A stretch of DNA of 64,000 bases, taken from the NCBI RefSeq assembly GCF_036404135.1, contig NZ_DASWPE010000086.1:24972-88971 (forward strand), in the 5' to 3' direction. This DNA comes from Rhodopseudomonas_A sp036404135. Its GTDB lineage: Bacteria > Pseudomonadota > Alphaproteobacteria > Rhizobiales > Xanthobacteraceae. Positions within the stretch are counted from its first letter, which is position 1; the number at the start of each line of letters is the position of its first letter. The notes beneath the pieces were generated by a model that was given only the letters and a program-made list of their open reading frames with translations, was not told the origin of the DNA and did no database searches. Positions 47,922-57,109 of this stretch are shown in pieces. A program made the translations under genes and the position numbers.

Positions 47922-48074
47922 CCCTCGCCCGGCGCGTGGCAGGGCGATCGCACATGGATTTTCGCAGGCCATCGCCTCGTAGCTCTCTTCACCCTCCCCC
48001 TCCAGGGGAGGGTGATCCTCGCAGCAACCGCCAACTTTCATATGCGATTGCCCTGCCGCGCGCGGGGAGAGGTG
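47922..48074. repeat. second palindromic repeat family, uninterrupted copy
   Basis: Same family as 45944-46220 but in opposite orientation and with a single central 23-base near-palindrome (47991-48013). Outer arms are GGCAGGGCGATCGCA and TGCGATTGCCCTGCC. No gene is seen in 47828-48156. Confidence 0.85.
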
Positions 48075-48156
48075 ATCAGCGCTGGTCGACGCGGCGTTCT
48101 TCCGAGGACGTCGTGCAACGGCCCCGATCATAGGCTGTGACGGAAGGACGGAGCGC

Positions 48157-48747
48157 TCAGCCGGCGGCGCGGATCGTCGGCATCGACGGCGCCAGCGCGA
48201 TCTCGCAATCCAGCATCATGCGGTGCGCGGCGAGCCACTGATAGAGCCGCGACGATCCGATCGCGATTTCCTCGGCGAGACCTTTGGTAAGCGCGCGCCA
48301 CGGCCCGAGATTGCGCCGCGGTACCCCGGCGATCAGCGGCGTGCCGAGCTGGATCGCCTCGGCGATGGTCTCGCGCAACCCGCCGCCCTCGGCTTCCAGC
48401 CGCCCGAACTTGTTCAGCAGCACGACGTCGGGATGCTTGCGCAGCGCCGCGGTGATCAGCGCCGCAGCTTCGGCCAGCGCCTCGGGGTCGATGCCGCAGC
48501 CGAACGGCTGGTCGGCGCCGTCCTCGGACAGCTGCAGCACGAATCGCGAGGTCAGTTCTTCGACCTCGATCGCGCAGCGGCTCGGCGCCGGCAGCGTGGG
48601 CTTGTACTGCACGATTCCCGCGATGGAGGTGCCGGCCTCGCGAAGCCGATAGCCGAGTTCGGCGATGTAAGAGCTGGCAGCCCCGCCGTCCGTGTAGACG
48701 ATGGCGAGGATCCTGGGAGTGGCCGAGATCCTGTTCACGCGAAACAT
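48157..48747 (-). CDS. DUF2478 family protein (probable NTPase-like, molybdenum-linked)
   Basis: A 196-residue protein. Its N-terminal ILAIVYTDGGAASSYIAELGYRLREAG and LLNKFGRLEAEGGGLRETIAEAI (NKFG-x-x-E) match DUF2478, a family often beside molybdate transport genes. The P-loop is degenerate (no GKS), so nucleotide hydrolysis is uncertain. The Mop neighbour supports a Mo-related role. The 291 bases upstream (48748-49038) contain no gene. Confidence 0.72.
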   Translation of the reverse strand: MFRVNRISATPRILAIVYTDGGAASSYIAELGYRLREAGTSIAGIVQYKPTLPAPSRCAIEVEELTSRFVLQLSEDGADQPFGCGIDPEALAEAAALITAALRKHPDVVLLNKFGRLEAEGGGLRETIAEAIQLGTPLIAGVPRRNLGPWRALTKGLAEEIAIGSSRLYQWLAAHRMMLDCEIALAPSMPTIRAAG

Positions 48748-49038
48748 TCGCTGTATCCGATGCAGACCCGCGACATATTCTTGCCGATTTGTGTCAGACC
48801 GCGCGGATTCATGCTTTGCGGCAAATCAATCTCATTAACTTCAGCTTATCGCTCCGCGCGCGGCACGGTGTTGCGCGACGCATAGCGGGGCGCGATGGCC
48901 GAGCCTTCGCGCGGCGAAGCCGCGATCGCGGCGTGATCGCGTTTTCGAGCCAAGTGGATCGCGGATCGCGTGAAGACAACGCGTTCAAAATGAGAATCGA
49001 GAACTCGGGTTCTGATTCTTATCAGAACCGCAAGAGCT

Positions 49039-50037
49039 TTAGTCGGAGCTCGCCGCCAATTGGCGCTCCCAGTTCAGCGCGTCGCGCACGATGCTGTCGA
49101 GATCGTTGTGGCGCGGCGTCCAGCCGAGCCGGGTGATCGCCCGCGCGTTCGCCGCCACCAGGCAGGCCGGGTCGCCGGCGCGGCGCTGACGCAGCCGCAC
49201 CTCGAAATCGACGCCGGAGACCCGCTTGACGGTGTCGATCACTTCGAGCACCGAAAACCCTGCCTGATAGCCGATGTTGCAGATGAGGCTCGGCGCGCCG
49301 CCGCGCAGATAGCGCAGCGCGTCGAGATGCGCCTGCACCAGATCGCTGACATGGACGTAGTCGCGGATGCAGGAGCCGTCCTTCGTCGGATAGTCGGTGC
49401 CGAATACGTCGATGCCGGAGCGTTTGCCGAGCGCCGCCTGCACCGCGGTCTTGATCAGGTGGGTGGCGTCGCGTGAGGATTGCCCGGCGCGGCCGTGCGG
49501 GTCGGCGCCGGCGACGTTGAAATAGCGCAACGCCGCGTAGCTGATCGGATGTGCCTTGGCGGTGTCCTCGAGCATCCACTCCACCATCAGCTTGGAGCGG
49601 CCGTAGGGGTTGATCGGCGCGGTCGGCTGCGCCTCGTCGACCGGCACCTCACGCGGCTCGCCATAGACCGCCGCGGTCGAGGAGAACACGAAATGCGGCA
49701 CGCCGTGCTCGACCGCCGCCGCGATCATCGCCCGGGCGTTCACCGTGTTGTTGGCGTAATAGGCCAGCGGATGCGCCACCGAGTCCGGCACCACGATGCT
49801 GGCGGCGAAATGGATGATCGCCTCGACCTTGTAGCGATCGATCAGGCCGCCGATCAGCGCGGCGTCGCCGCTGCTGCCTTCGATCAGCGGCACCTGCGGC
49901 GGCACCGCTGAGCGCAGCCCGGTGGAGAGGTCGTCGACCACGACCGGCCGCTCGCCGGCTTCCAGCAGCGCCAGCACCATGTGGCTGCCGATATAGCCGG
50001 CGCCGCCGCTCACCAGGATGTGTCGTGGGTCAGTCAT
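49039..50037 (-). CDS. galE: UDP-glucose 4-epimerase
   Basis: A 332-residue extended SDR. NAD motif GGAGYIGSHM (about 10-19), catalytic Ser-Thr-Ala in SSTAAVYG, and Tyr-x3-Lys in NPYGRSKLMVEW. It interconverts UDP-glucose and UDP-galactose for surface polysaccharide. It follows the O-antigen ligase-like gene by 57 bases, so the pair may be one polysaccharide operon. Confidence 0.95.
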   Translation of the reverse strand: MTDPRHILVSGGAGYIGSHMVLALLEAGERPVVVDDLSTGLRSAVPPQVPLIEGSSGDAALIGGLIDRYKVEAIIHFAASIVVPDSVAHPLAYYANNTVNARAMIAAAVEHGVPHFVFSSTAAVYGEPREVPVDEAQPTAPINPYGRSKLMVEWMLEDTAKAHPISYAALRYFNVAGADPHGRAGQSSRDATHLIKTAVQAALGKRSGIDVFGTDYPTKDGSCIRDYVHVSDLVQAHLDALRYLRGGAPSLICNIGYQAGFSVLEVIDTVKRVSGVDFEVRLRQRRAGDPACLVAANARAITRLGWTPRHNDLDSIVRDALNWERQLAASSD

Positions 50038-50094
50038 GGGATGATTGCCTTGTGATGATTGCTTTGGCGTGTTGCGCCCGAGCGGGTGCGCCGG

Positions 50095-51339
50095 TCATGC
50101 CGCTGCGGCGGCCTTGCGAAAGCCGTTGCTGACCACCGCCAGCCCCCAGGTCAATCCGAGCAGCATGAAATAGTGCCGCCAGTGGTCGGTATCGATGATG
50201 AAGCTTTCCAGCAGGGTGACCACCAGCGTCGAGATCACCAGGATATAGGCGTTCTGCCACGGCGTGCGGACGAAGACGTTGCGGAGGCCGTAGATCGCGG
50301 TGGTGAAGATCAGCGCCGGATACAACAGGCCGCTGATCCAGCCGCCGGACATGAAGGCGTTGAGAAACGAATTGTGGGTGTCTTCCGGGAAGAACCGCCG
50401 AAACTGCAGCGGCCCGATGCCGGTCGGATAGTCCAGCGCCATGCCGGCGCCGAGCAAGTGCCGGCCGAACCGGCCGAATCGGCCGCTGTCATAGGGCTGG
50501 TTGAAGCTGGCGCGTTCCTTGAACAGCGCCGCGACCTGGTCGAGCGACAACAGCACGGCGATCGCCGCGGCCGCCAGCAGCAGCGCCACCGCCGCCAGCG
50601 TCACGATGCGCAAGCGCGCCTGCTGCGACGGCGCGGTGATGAACATCAGCGCGACCATCAGCAATGCGCCGCCGCCGAAGGTGCCCCAGGCGGCGCGCGA
50701 GAACGCCAGAAAGATCGCCAGGCTGAGGATGCCGAACGCCACGCCGTTGCGCAGCGCGCTCCACAACGATCCCTCGATGATCCGCTGCAAGGTGTAGAGC
50801 GCCGGCAGCACCAGGAAGGCGCCGAGCACGTTGGGGTCCTTGAAGGTGCCGCGGGCGCGGCCGGCGAAGGTCAGGAGCTCGTCGGCGCCGGGAATCAGCC
50901 CGAAATAGCCGGCGATGCCGGCCAGCGCCGCGACGATCGCGCCGGCCAGATAGCCGCGCAGCAAGGCGTCGAGCCGTTCGCCGGTGTCCTCAAGCGTCAG
51001 CATCGCGAAGAACATCGCGGTGATCGCCATGTACCAGGAGGTCAACAGCCAGGTCAGAATCTCCGGATCGTCGATCAGCTCGATGGCGCCGACCGCATAG
51101 CCGAGCCCGATGCCGATCAGTAACGCCAGCGGCACCAACAGCGGCGGCGCCAGCCGCAGTCCGGTGGCGGCGAACACCACCATCGCCAGCACGATGGCGA
51201 CCTCATAGGGGCTCGGTTCGATGAACACGATGGCGCCGCAGGCGCCGACCAGCCACAGCAGCCGCAGCTGTAGCGCTCGCACGCCGGGCGCCACGGTGGC
51301 CGGCAATTTGGGAGGGCCCGCAATGGCGAAATCGGTCAT
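50095..51339 (-). CDS. O-antigen ligase/polymerase-like membrane protein
   Basis: A 414-residue integral membrane protein with about ten to twelve hydrophobic segments. A large non-cytoplasmic loop (about 270-335; YDSGRFGRFGRHLLGAGMALDY ... FPEDTHNSFLNAFMSGG) carries the His-containing H-N-S-F-L motif of the Wzy/WaaL/ExoQ fold. It probably polymerises or ligates surface glycan repeats. Whether ligase or polymerase cannot be decided here. Confidence 0.82.
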   Translation of the reverse strand: MTDFAIAGPPKLPATVAPGVRALQLRLLWLVGACGAIVFIEPSPYEVAIVLAMVVFAATGLRLAPPLLVPLALLIGIGLGYAVGAIELIDDPEILTWLLTSWYMAITAMFFAMLTLEDTGERLDALLRGYLAGAIVAALAGIAGYFGLIPGADELLTFAGRARGTFKDPNVLGAFLVLPALYTLQRIIEGSLWSALRNGVAFGILSLAIFLAFSRAAWGTFGGGALLMVALMFITAPSQQARLRIVTLAAVALLLAAAAIAVLLSLDQVAALFKERASFNQPYDSGRFGRFGRHLLGAGMALDYPTGIGPLQFRRFFPEDTHNSFLNAFMSGGWISGLLYPALIFTTAIYGLRNVFVRTPWQNAYILVISTLVVTLLESFIIDTDHWRHYFMLLGLTWGLAVVSNGFRKAAAAA

Positions 51340-51550
51340 GGTCCAACCCTGCGTCGCCGCTGCGCCGCCGCCTCCGCGCTGCCGATCCGATGGTCGGCGC
51401 AGGCTACGTAAACGAGATTAACAGGGCATTATCGCCGATTCCGCGAGTTCGCGGGGGATGACGCGGCACCGCGCCGGCTGGCCCGGCGCGGTGCCGTCTG
51501 ACTGTCATAATTCCGGCGTAGCTGGTTGGACCAGCCTGGAGGTCGCTCGC

Positions 51551-51757
51551 ATGAAGATGTTCGATATCGAATGCCGGTGCGGCGCGCAGTATCGCTGCGC
51601 CGAATCCGAGACGCTGGCCGGCCGGCCCGGCAGCTTCGTCTGCACCAGTTGCGGGCAGACCGTCGAGCGATGGGACACCGCCACCACCAGGGTCTATCGC
51701 TGCATGCTGAGCCCGGACCGCGCCTACATGAAGGTGGCGCCGCCGCCGGCGCCCTGA
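51551..51757 (+). CDS. small zinc-ribbon-like protein
   Basis: A 68-residue protein with C-x-C (IECRCGAQYRCAES) and C-x2-C (FVCTSCGQTVERW), a likely zinc or metal ribbon. The ATG is preceded by GGAGG at 9 bases. I recognise no named family; the function is unknown. Confidence 0.6.
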   Translation: MKMFDIECRCGAQYRCAESETLAGRPGSFVCTSCGQTVERWDTATTRVYRCMLSPDRAYMKVAPPPAP

Positions 51758-51972
51758 GCGGCTGCATCAAAATGCACGCGGTTTGAGGGAGCGGCGCTGC
51801 ATCGTCCCCTCGCCCCCGCAAGCGGGGAGAGGTGAAGTCCGTGCTGGCAATGGGCCGGCACGCTTACCCTTCAGGCTGTGAGATCGCCCGGCCCGATCGA
51901 TCGGGCGCAATTGGCTTTGCGCCGCCGCGCTGCTGCGGGCATCATGGCACTGATGCGGATCGGCACTGAGTC

Positions 51973-52512
51973 ATGAAATCGGAGCGGCGTAATTTGGCGG
52001 AGCCGTCGCTAGCGGCGGGCGGCATCGTGCTGCAGAACAGCGCGACGCCGCGCGTGGCGATCGTGCGGCTGCGCAAGCGCAACCAATGGGTGCTGCCGAA
52101 GGGCAAGCTCGACCCCGGCGAGACGCCGCGGCAGGCCGCCGAACGCGAGGTGCTGGAGGAAACCGGGCATCGCGTGGTGGTGCACGAGTTCATCGGCACG
52201 CTGGCCTACAACACCGGCGGCCGCTCCAAGGTGGTGCATTTCTGGCGCATGGAAGCCACCGCGGAGCCGCCGCTGCCGTTGATGGACGACGTCAAGGAGG
52301 TGGCGTGGCTGCCGCTCGAGGTCGCGGTGGAGCGGCTGTCGCGCGGCTACGAGCAGGCGTTCCTCACCCATGTCGGGCCGTTGGCGTTGCAGGCCGCGAC
52401 CGAAGGGACCGGCGCCGCCGGTCCGCGGCACGAGCCGCCCGCGCCATCGCCGCCCGCGCCGCCGCCGCTGACCGCGGTGCAGCGGCTGTGGCGCTGGCTC
52501 GGCGGCAGCTGA
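51973..52512 (+). CDS. NUDIX hydrolase
   Basis: A 179-residue protein with a perfect Nudix box GKLDPGETPRQAAEREVLEETGH (about 49-71, G-x5-E-x7-REVLEETG). The N-terminal VAIVRLRKRNQWVLPKGK fits the diadenosine-polyphosphate/MutT-like group. The C-terminal 40 residues are Pro/Ala rich. The substrate is not evident. Confidence 0.9.
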   Translation: MKSERRNLAEPSLAAGGIVLQNSATPRVAIVRLRKRNQWVLPKGKLDPGETPRQAAEREVLEETGHRVVVHEFIGTLAYNTGGRSKVVHFWRMEATAEPPLPLMDDVKEVAWLPLEVAVERLSRGYEQAFLTHVGPLALQAATEGTGAAGPRHEPPAPSPPAPPPLTAVQRLWRWLGGS

Positions 52513-52694
52513 ATTCTCCACGCTGAACGAAAGCGCCGCGGTGGCGGCGGCGCGCGCCCTGCCGCCGGCGGCGGGATGCCGCCTACGACCTGTCGGCCTC
52601 GCATGCTGGGCAGCGCGGCGAGCCCTCCAAGGGGCGTGCCGCCGCGCGTTGCCCCATCCCCCTCGCTGCCGCGATCAAAGGTCCCGCATGACAC

Positions 52695-52800
52695 AATTGC
52701 GCAAGTATTTTGCGTAAACTGCGCAGAAATGCTTGTGCCTTGCGCAGACAGAGCCTAAATACCTCCATCAGGCGCGATTTCCGACATAAAATTGCGCAAA
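52695..52800. promoter_or_regulatory. cluster of TTGCGCA-type operators before the acid-sugar operon
   Basis: Five related sites lie within 106 bases: AATTGCGCAAG (52695), TTTTGCGTAAA (52708), ACTGCGCAGA (52718), CTTGCGCAGA (52739) and AATTGCGCAAA (52790). They lie 40-145 bases before the permease ATG and are good candidates for binding the DeoR-type regulator encoded at the operon end. Confidence 0.6.
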
Positions 52801-52838
52801 CTGATCAAAACATGCGCGCGGCGCGGGAAGGTCACACC

Positions 52839-53882
52839 ATGCAGATTCCGATTAAGCGAGCGATCGAAAAAGTGCCCGGCGGGATGATGACGGTGCCGCT
52901 GTTGATCGGCGCGCTGATCACCACCTTCGCCCCCGGCACCCCGCAATTCTTCGGCTCCTTCACCGGCGCGCTGTTCTCCGGGGCCTTGACCATTCTGGCG
53001 GTGTTCTACGTCTGCATGGGCGCCAGCATCGACTTCCGCTCCACCCCCTACATCGTCAAGAAGGGCGGCACGCTGTTGATCGTCAAGGTCGGCGTCGCCA
53101 TCATCCTCGGCGTGGTGTTCGGCCGCATTCTCGGCGAAGCGCCGGTCACCGGCGGGATGTTCGCCGGCATTTCCACGCTGGCGATCGTCGCGGCGATGAA
53201 CGACACCAATGGCGGTCTCTACATGGCGCTGATGGGCCAATATGGCCGGCCGCGCGACGTCGGCGCCTATACCATCATGACGCTGGAGAGCGGCCCGTTC
53301 CTCACCATGGTGACGCTCGGCGTCGCCGGGCTGTCGGCGTTCCCCTGGCAGACCCTGGTCGGCGCCATCCTGCCTTTGATCGTCGGCATGATCATCGGCA
53401 ATCTCGACCGCGAGATGCGCGCCTTCTTGAGCCGCGCTGTCCCGGTGATGATCCCGTTCTTCGCCTTCGCGCTCGGCACCGGGCTTGATCTCAGCAAGGT
53501 GTGGCAGGCCGGCCTGCTCGGCCTCGGCATGGGCGTCGCCGTGGTGATCGTCACCGGCATTCCGCTGTTCTTCGCCGATCGGCTCACCGGCGGCACCGGC
53601 ATCGCCGGCGTCGCGGCGGCCTCCACCGCGGGCAATGCCGCGGCGGTGCCGGCGATCGTCGCCGCGGCCAATCCGGCCTATGCCGATGCGGCGCGGCCGG
53701 CGACCATCCTGGTTGCGGCCTGCGTCGTGGTCACCGCGATCCTGACCCCGATCGTCACCGCCTGGCTCGCCGGCATCGTCGGCCGCGGCGCCGACGAAGC
53801 GGACGAGTCCTTGGTGGTGGCCGACGATATCGCGGCCGTGCCGACGCCGGTGGTGCCGGTGGCGCCCGTGGCCGGTCACTGA
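52839..53882 (+). CDS. KdgT-family (2-keto-3-deoxygluconate permease type) sugar-acid transporter
   Basis: A 347-residue inner membrane protein with about ten transmembrane segments. Start is MQIPIKRAIEKVPGGMMTVPLLIGAL after GGAAGG; the core AAMNDTNGGLYMALMGQYG and AAASTAGNAAAVPAIVAAANP match the KdgT family. The neighbours are acid-sugar kinase and PdxA2 genes, not a KDG kinase, so the substrate is more probably a four-carbon acid such as D-threonate (inference). Confidence 0.85.
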   Translation: MQIPIKRAIEKVPGGMMTVPLLIGALITTFAPGTPQFFGSFTGALFSGALTILAVFYVCMGASIDFRSTPYIVKKGGTLLIVKVGVAIILGVVFGRILGEAPVTGGMFAGISTLAIVAAMNDTNGGLYMALMGQYGRPRDVGAYTIMTLESGPFLTMVTLGVAGLSAFPWQTLVGAILPLIVGMIIGNLDREMRAFLSRAVPVMIPFFAFALGTGLDLSKVWQAGLLGLGMGVAVVIVTGIPLFFADRLTGGTGIAGVAAASTAGNAAAVPAIVAAANPAYADAARPATILVAACVVVTAILTPIVTAWLAGIVGRGADEADESLVVADDIAAVPTPVVPVAPVAGH

Positions 53883-53884
53883 CC

Positions 53885-55138
53885 ATGGCCCATGGCTGGC
53901 TGATCCTCGCCGACGATCTCACCGGCGCCGCGGACTGCGCAATCGCCTTCGGTCGAAGGGGACGCGCGGCCGCGGTGAGCTGGGGCGAGGCCGTCGCCGT
54001 CGCGCAGGATCGCCGGCTGCCGGTCCTGGCCTATGACGCAGCGAGCCGCGGGCTTTGCGCCGCGGACGCCGCCCGCCGCCACGCCGCGGTGCTGACGCAA
54101 CTGGTCGCGGCGGAGCGCATCCTGTTCAAGAAGATCGACTCCACGCTGCGCGGCCAGCCCGCGGCGGAGACCGCGGCGACGCTGGAATATCTCAAGGCGC
54201 AGGCCGGGGCGGCGTTCGGCGTGTTCGCGCCGGCGTTTCCCGCCACCGGCCGCACCACGATCGACGGCCGCATCGTGGTCGGCGGCCGGCCGCTGGAGCA
54301 GGCCGAGGTCTGGCAGCGCGACCACTCCTATCGCAATGCCGACCTGGTCGACGTGCTGGCGAGCGCCGGCGTGCGCGGCGTGAAGGTGAGGCTTGCGACT
54401 ATCCGCGGCGGCGAGCTGCGCGCCGCCTTCGCGACGCTGGCGGCGCAGGGCGACGTGGTCGCGGTGTGCGATGCCGAGACCGACGACGACCTGCACCTGA
54501 TCGCGCAGGCCAGCCTGCCGGCCGCGCCATCCACCTTCTTCATCGGCAGTGCTGGCCTGGCGCACGCGCTGGCCGGGTTGGAGGCTGATTCCGCCGTCGC
54601 GAGCTTACGGATTCCGACCAGCGCGCACGGCACGCTGATCGTGGTCGGCTCGCTCGCCGGCGCCTCGCGCGCCGCCGCCTGCAAGCTGGTGGCGACCGGC
54701 ACCGTAGCGCATTTTCCGGTGACGCCCGACACCCTGCTCAACGACGGCGCCGGCCGCGCCGAACTCGCGCTCGCCGTGATGCAACGGCTGGCCGGCGGCG
54801 GCGACGCCTTGGTCGAGATCATGATGAACGACGATCCCGACATGGCGCTCGGCCCGCAGCTCGCGCAGCGGCTCGCCGAAGCGCTGCAAACCGTGGCGCC
54901 GTCGATCGGCGCCTTTGCCGCCACCGGCGGCGAAACCGCCGCGGCGCTGCTGGCGCGGTTCGGCGTCAACGGCATCCGGCTTGCCGATGAAATCGAGCCG
55001 GGCGTTTCGCTCGGCCTCACCCTGGGCCACTTGTCCGTCCCGATCGCCACCAAGGCCGGCGCGTTCGGCGACGATCAGAGCCTGATCCGCATCAGCGAAC
55101 GGCTGCGCGCGGTCCGAACCAAAGGAAGCTTCACATGA
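53885..55138 (+). CDS. dtnK: four-carbon acid sugar kinase (DUF1537), probable D-threonate kinase
   Basis: A 417-residue kinase. The N-terminal domain has ILADDLTGAADCAIAFGRRG (substrate-binding DDLTGA) and KKIDSTLRGQ; the C-terminal nucleotide domain has GSLAGASR and FAATGGETAAALL. Family members phosphorylate D-threonate, L-threonate or D-erythronate at the 4-hydroxyl. The partnership with a PdxA2-type enzyme points to D-threonate. It starts 2 bases after the permease and overlaps pdxA2 (ATGA). Confidence 0.82.
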   Translation: MAHGWLILADDLTGAADCAIAFGRRGRAAAVSWGEAVAVAQDRRLPVLAYDAASRGLCAADAARRHAAVLTQLVAAERILFKKIDSTLRGQPAAETAATLEYLKAQAGAAFGVFAPAFPATGRTTIDGRIVVGGRPLEQAEVWQRDHSYRNADLVDVLASAGVRGVKVRLATIRGGELRAAFATLAAQGDVVAVCDAETDDDLHLIAQASLPAAPSTFFIGSAGLAHALAGLEADSAVASLRIPTSAHGTLIVVGSLAGASRAAACKLVATGTVAHFPVTPDTLLNDGAGRAELALAVMQRLAGGGDALVEIMMNDDPDMALGPQLAQRLAEALQTVAPSIGAFAATGGETAAALLARFGVNGIRLADEIEPGVSLGLTLGHLSVPIATKAGAFGDDQSLIRISERLRAVRTKGSFT

Positions 55139-56142
55139 CCCGACCGACCATTGCGATCACCATGGGCGATCCCGCCGGCATCGGCCCCGAGGTGATCATG
55201 AAGGCGCTGGCGCATCCCGACGCGCAGAAGAATTGCAACGCGCTGGTGATCGGCGACGCCAACCGGCTGCGCCAGGCCGGCAAGATCTGCGGGCTGTCGC
55301 TCGCGGTGGATTCGCTCAGCGACGCGCGCGACGCCGACTTCGTCTCCAAGGCGGTGCAATGCGTCGACCTGAAGATCGTGCCGGCCGATCTGCCGTTCGG
55401 CAAGATGTCGGCGGTCGCGGGCGAAGCGGCCTATCGCTTCATCGAAAAGGCGGTGCAGATCGTGCAGGCCGGCATCGCCCAGGGCATCTGCACAGCGCCT
55501 TTGTCGAAGGAAGCGCTGCACGCCGCCGGCCACAAATTCCCCGGCCATACCGAAATGCTGGCGCATCTTACCGGCACGCCGGAAGTCTCGATGATGCTGG
55601 TGTCGCCGAAGCTGCGGGTGATCCACGTCACCACCCATATCGGCCTGATCGACGCCATCGCCAAGATCGAGCCCGGCCTGGTCGAGCGCGTGATCAGCCG
55701 CGGCCACGAGGTGCTGGTGCGCGCCGGCATCAAGCATCCGAAGATCGGGGTCTGCGCGATCAACCCGCACGCCGGCGAGAACGGGCTGTTCGGCCGCGGC
55801 GAGGAAGCCGAGAAGATCACGCCTGCGGTCGAAGCCTGCCAGCGCAAGGGCTGGGATGTCCGCGGACCGCTGCCCGCCGACACGCTGTTCTTCCTCGCCG
55901 GCCGCGGCGATTTCGACATGGTGGTGGCGATGTATCACGATCAGGGCCACGGCCCGATCAAGGTGCTGGGGCTGGAAGCCGGGGTGAACATCACCGTCGG
56001 CCTGCCGGTGATCCGCACCTCGGTCGACCACGGCACCGCCTTCGACATCGCAGGCAAAGGCATCGCCGACGAGCGCAGCCTGATCGAGGCGCTGCGCCAG
56101 GCGGTTGAGCTCGCGCCGAAGCAGGTCGCCGAGGCGGTTTGA
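55135..56142 (+). CDS. pdxA2: PdxA2-type 4-phospho-D-threonate dehydrogenase
   Basis: A 335-residue homologue of 4-hydroxythreonine-4-phosphate dehydrogenase. Metal and substrate motifs: TMGDPAGIGPEV, GHTEMLAHLTG, VTTHIGLIDAI and YHDQGHGPIKVLG. In DtnK-linked operons the enzyme oxidises and decarboxylates 4-phospho-D-threonate to dihydroxyacetone phosphate. Its placement makes this more likely than vitamin B6 synthesis. Confidence 0.85.
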   Translation: MTRPTIAITMGDPAGIGPEVIMKALAHPDAQKNCNALVIGDANRLRQAGKICGLSLAVDSLSDARDADFVSKAVQCVDLKIVPADLPFGKMSAVAGEAAYRFIEKAVQIVQAGIAQGICTAPLSKEALHAAGHKFPGHTEMLAHLTGTPEVSMMLVSPKLRVIHVTTHIGLIDAIAKIEPGLVERVISRGHEVLVRAGIKHPKIGVCAINPHAGENGLFGRGEEAEKITPAVEACQRKGWDVRGPLPADTLFFLAGRGDFDMVVAMYHDQGHGPIKVLGLEAGVNITVGLPVIRTSVDHGTAFDIAGKGIADERSLIEALRQAVELAPKQVAEAV

Positions 56143-56264
56143 GCGTTCGCATCGGCGCGGGTTCCACGGCGCCGACGTCGCGTGCTAACAAAATCTGGGT
56201 GCCGCGGGTTTGCCGCAAGGCGCCCGGCGGCACGGCGTTACCAGCCGAATGGGTCTGAAGTTCG

Positions 56265-57041
56265 ATGTCGATGCGCAGCAAGGAGCGTCACGCCCGCCTG
56301 TTGGAAGCCCTTAGCGCCGGCGAGATCGATATCGACGATTTGGCGCGGCGTTTCGCGGTCTCGGCTTCCACGGTGCGGCGCGACCTGCAGCTTCTGTCGA
56401 AGACCAATGCGGTGCGCCGCACCTATGGCGGCGCGATTCTCACCGGCCACGCCATCGAGACCACCTTCGAGCAGCGGCTCGCCGTCGAGGGCGACGCCAA
56501 GCAGGCGATCGCGCGCGCCGCGATCGAGCTGATCGAGGACGGCGACACGCTGATCCTCGATGCCGGCTCGACGGTGGCGGCGTTCGGCCGCCTGCTGCTG
56601 CAGCGGCGGCTGCGCATCATCACCAACAATCTGGCGCTGCTGCCGTTTCTCGCCAAGGCGCCGGCGATCGAACTGGTCGTGCTGGGCGGCGCGCTGCGCT
56701 CCACCAGCATGAGCACGATGGGGCCGCTCGCCAACGAGGCGTTGCGCCGGCTCTCCGCCGGCCGCGCCATCATGAGCGCCGACGGCGTGGTCGCCGGCCG
56801 CGGGCTTTGCGAGGCCGATCTCGAGCAGGTGGCGCTGAAGACGTTGATGATGCAGCAGGCCAAGGAGCTGATCGTGCTGGCCGACGCCGGCAAGCTCGGC
56901 CGCGCCGGGCAGATGGCGTGGGCGCCGCTGCCGCCGCGCTGGACGCTGGTCACCGACGCCGCCGCCGCCGAGCCGCAACGCCAGCGCCTCGCCGAAGCCG
57001 GGGCGCGGGTGATCGTCGCGCAACCCTGCCCGGCCGGGTAG
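56265..57041 (+). CDS. DeoR-family transcriptional regulator
   Basis: A 258-residue regulator. N-terminal winged helix (IDIDDLARRFAVSASTVRRDLQLLSKTNAVRRTYGGA), then the DeoR sugar-phosphate-binding domain with DGDTLILDAGSTVAAFGRLL and VLADAGKLGRAGQM. It probably represses the upstream permease-kinase-dehydrogenase genes and senses their phosphorylated intermediate. It lies 122 bases after pdxA2. Confidence 0.92.
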   Translation: MSMRSKERHARLLEALSAGEIDIDDLARRFAVSASTVRRDLQLLSKTNAVRRTYGGAILTGHAIETTFEQRLAVEGDAKQAIARAAIELIEDGDTLILDAGSTVAAFGRLLLQRRLRIITNNLALLPFLAKAPAIELVVLGGALRSTSMSTMGPLANEALRRLSAGRAIMSADGVVAGRGLCEADLEQVALKTLMMQQAKELIVLADAGKLGRAGQMAWAPLPPRWTLVTDAAAAEPQRQRLAEAGARVIVAQPCPAG

Positions 57042-57049
57042 TTGCGCGA

Positions 57050-57109
57050 TCACGCCGCGTCGATGAAGGGGTTTTGGATGCGTCGGCTGGCGACGCTCTG
57101 GCCGCCTTC
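57050..57109 (-). pseudogene. possible C-terminal remnant of a PIN-domain toxin
   Basis: Directly after the antitoxin stop a short frame reads EGGQSVASRRIQNPFIDAA then stop. It resembles the C-terminus of PIN/VapC-type toxins (GQ...RI-NPF). The rest of the toxin is missing. Weak, short evidence. Confidence 0.3.

Noticed and set aside
55135..56142. Vitamin B6 biosynthesis gene pdxA
   Set aside because: The operon with a DUF1537 kinase, sugar-acid permease and DeoR regulator fits the catabolic PdxA2 subgroup better.
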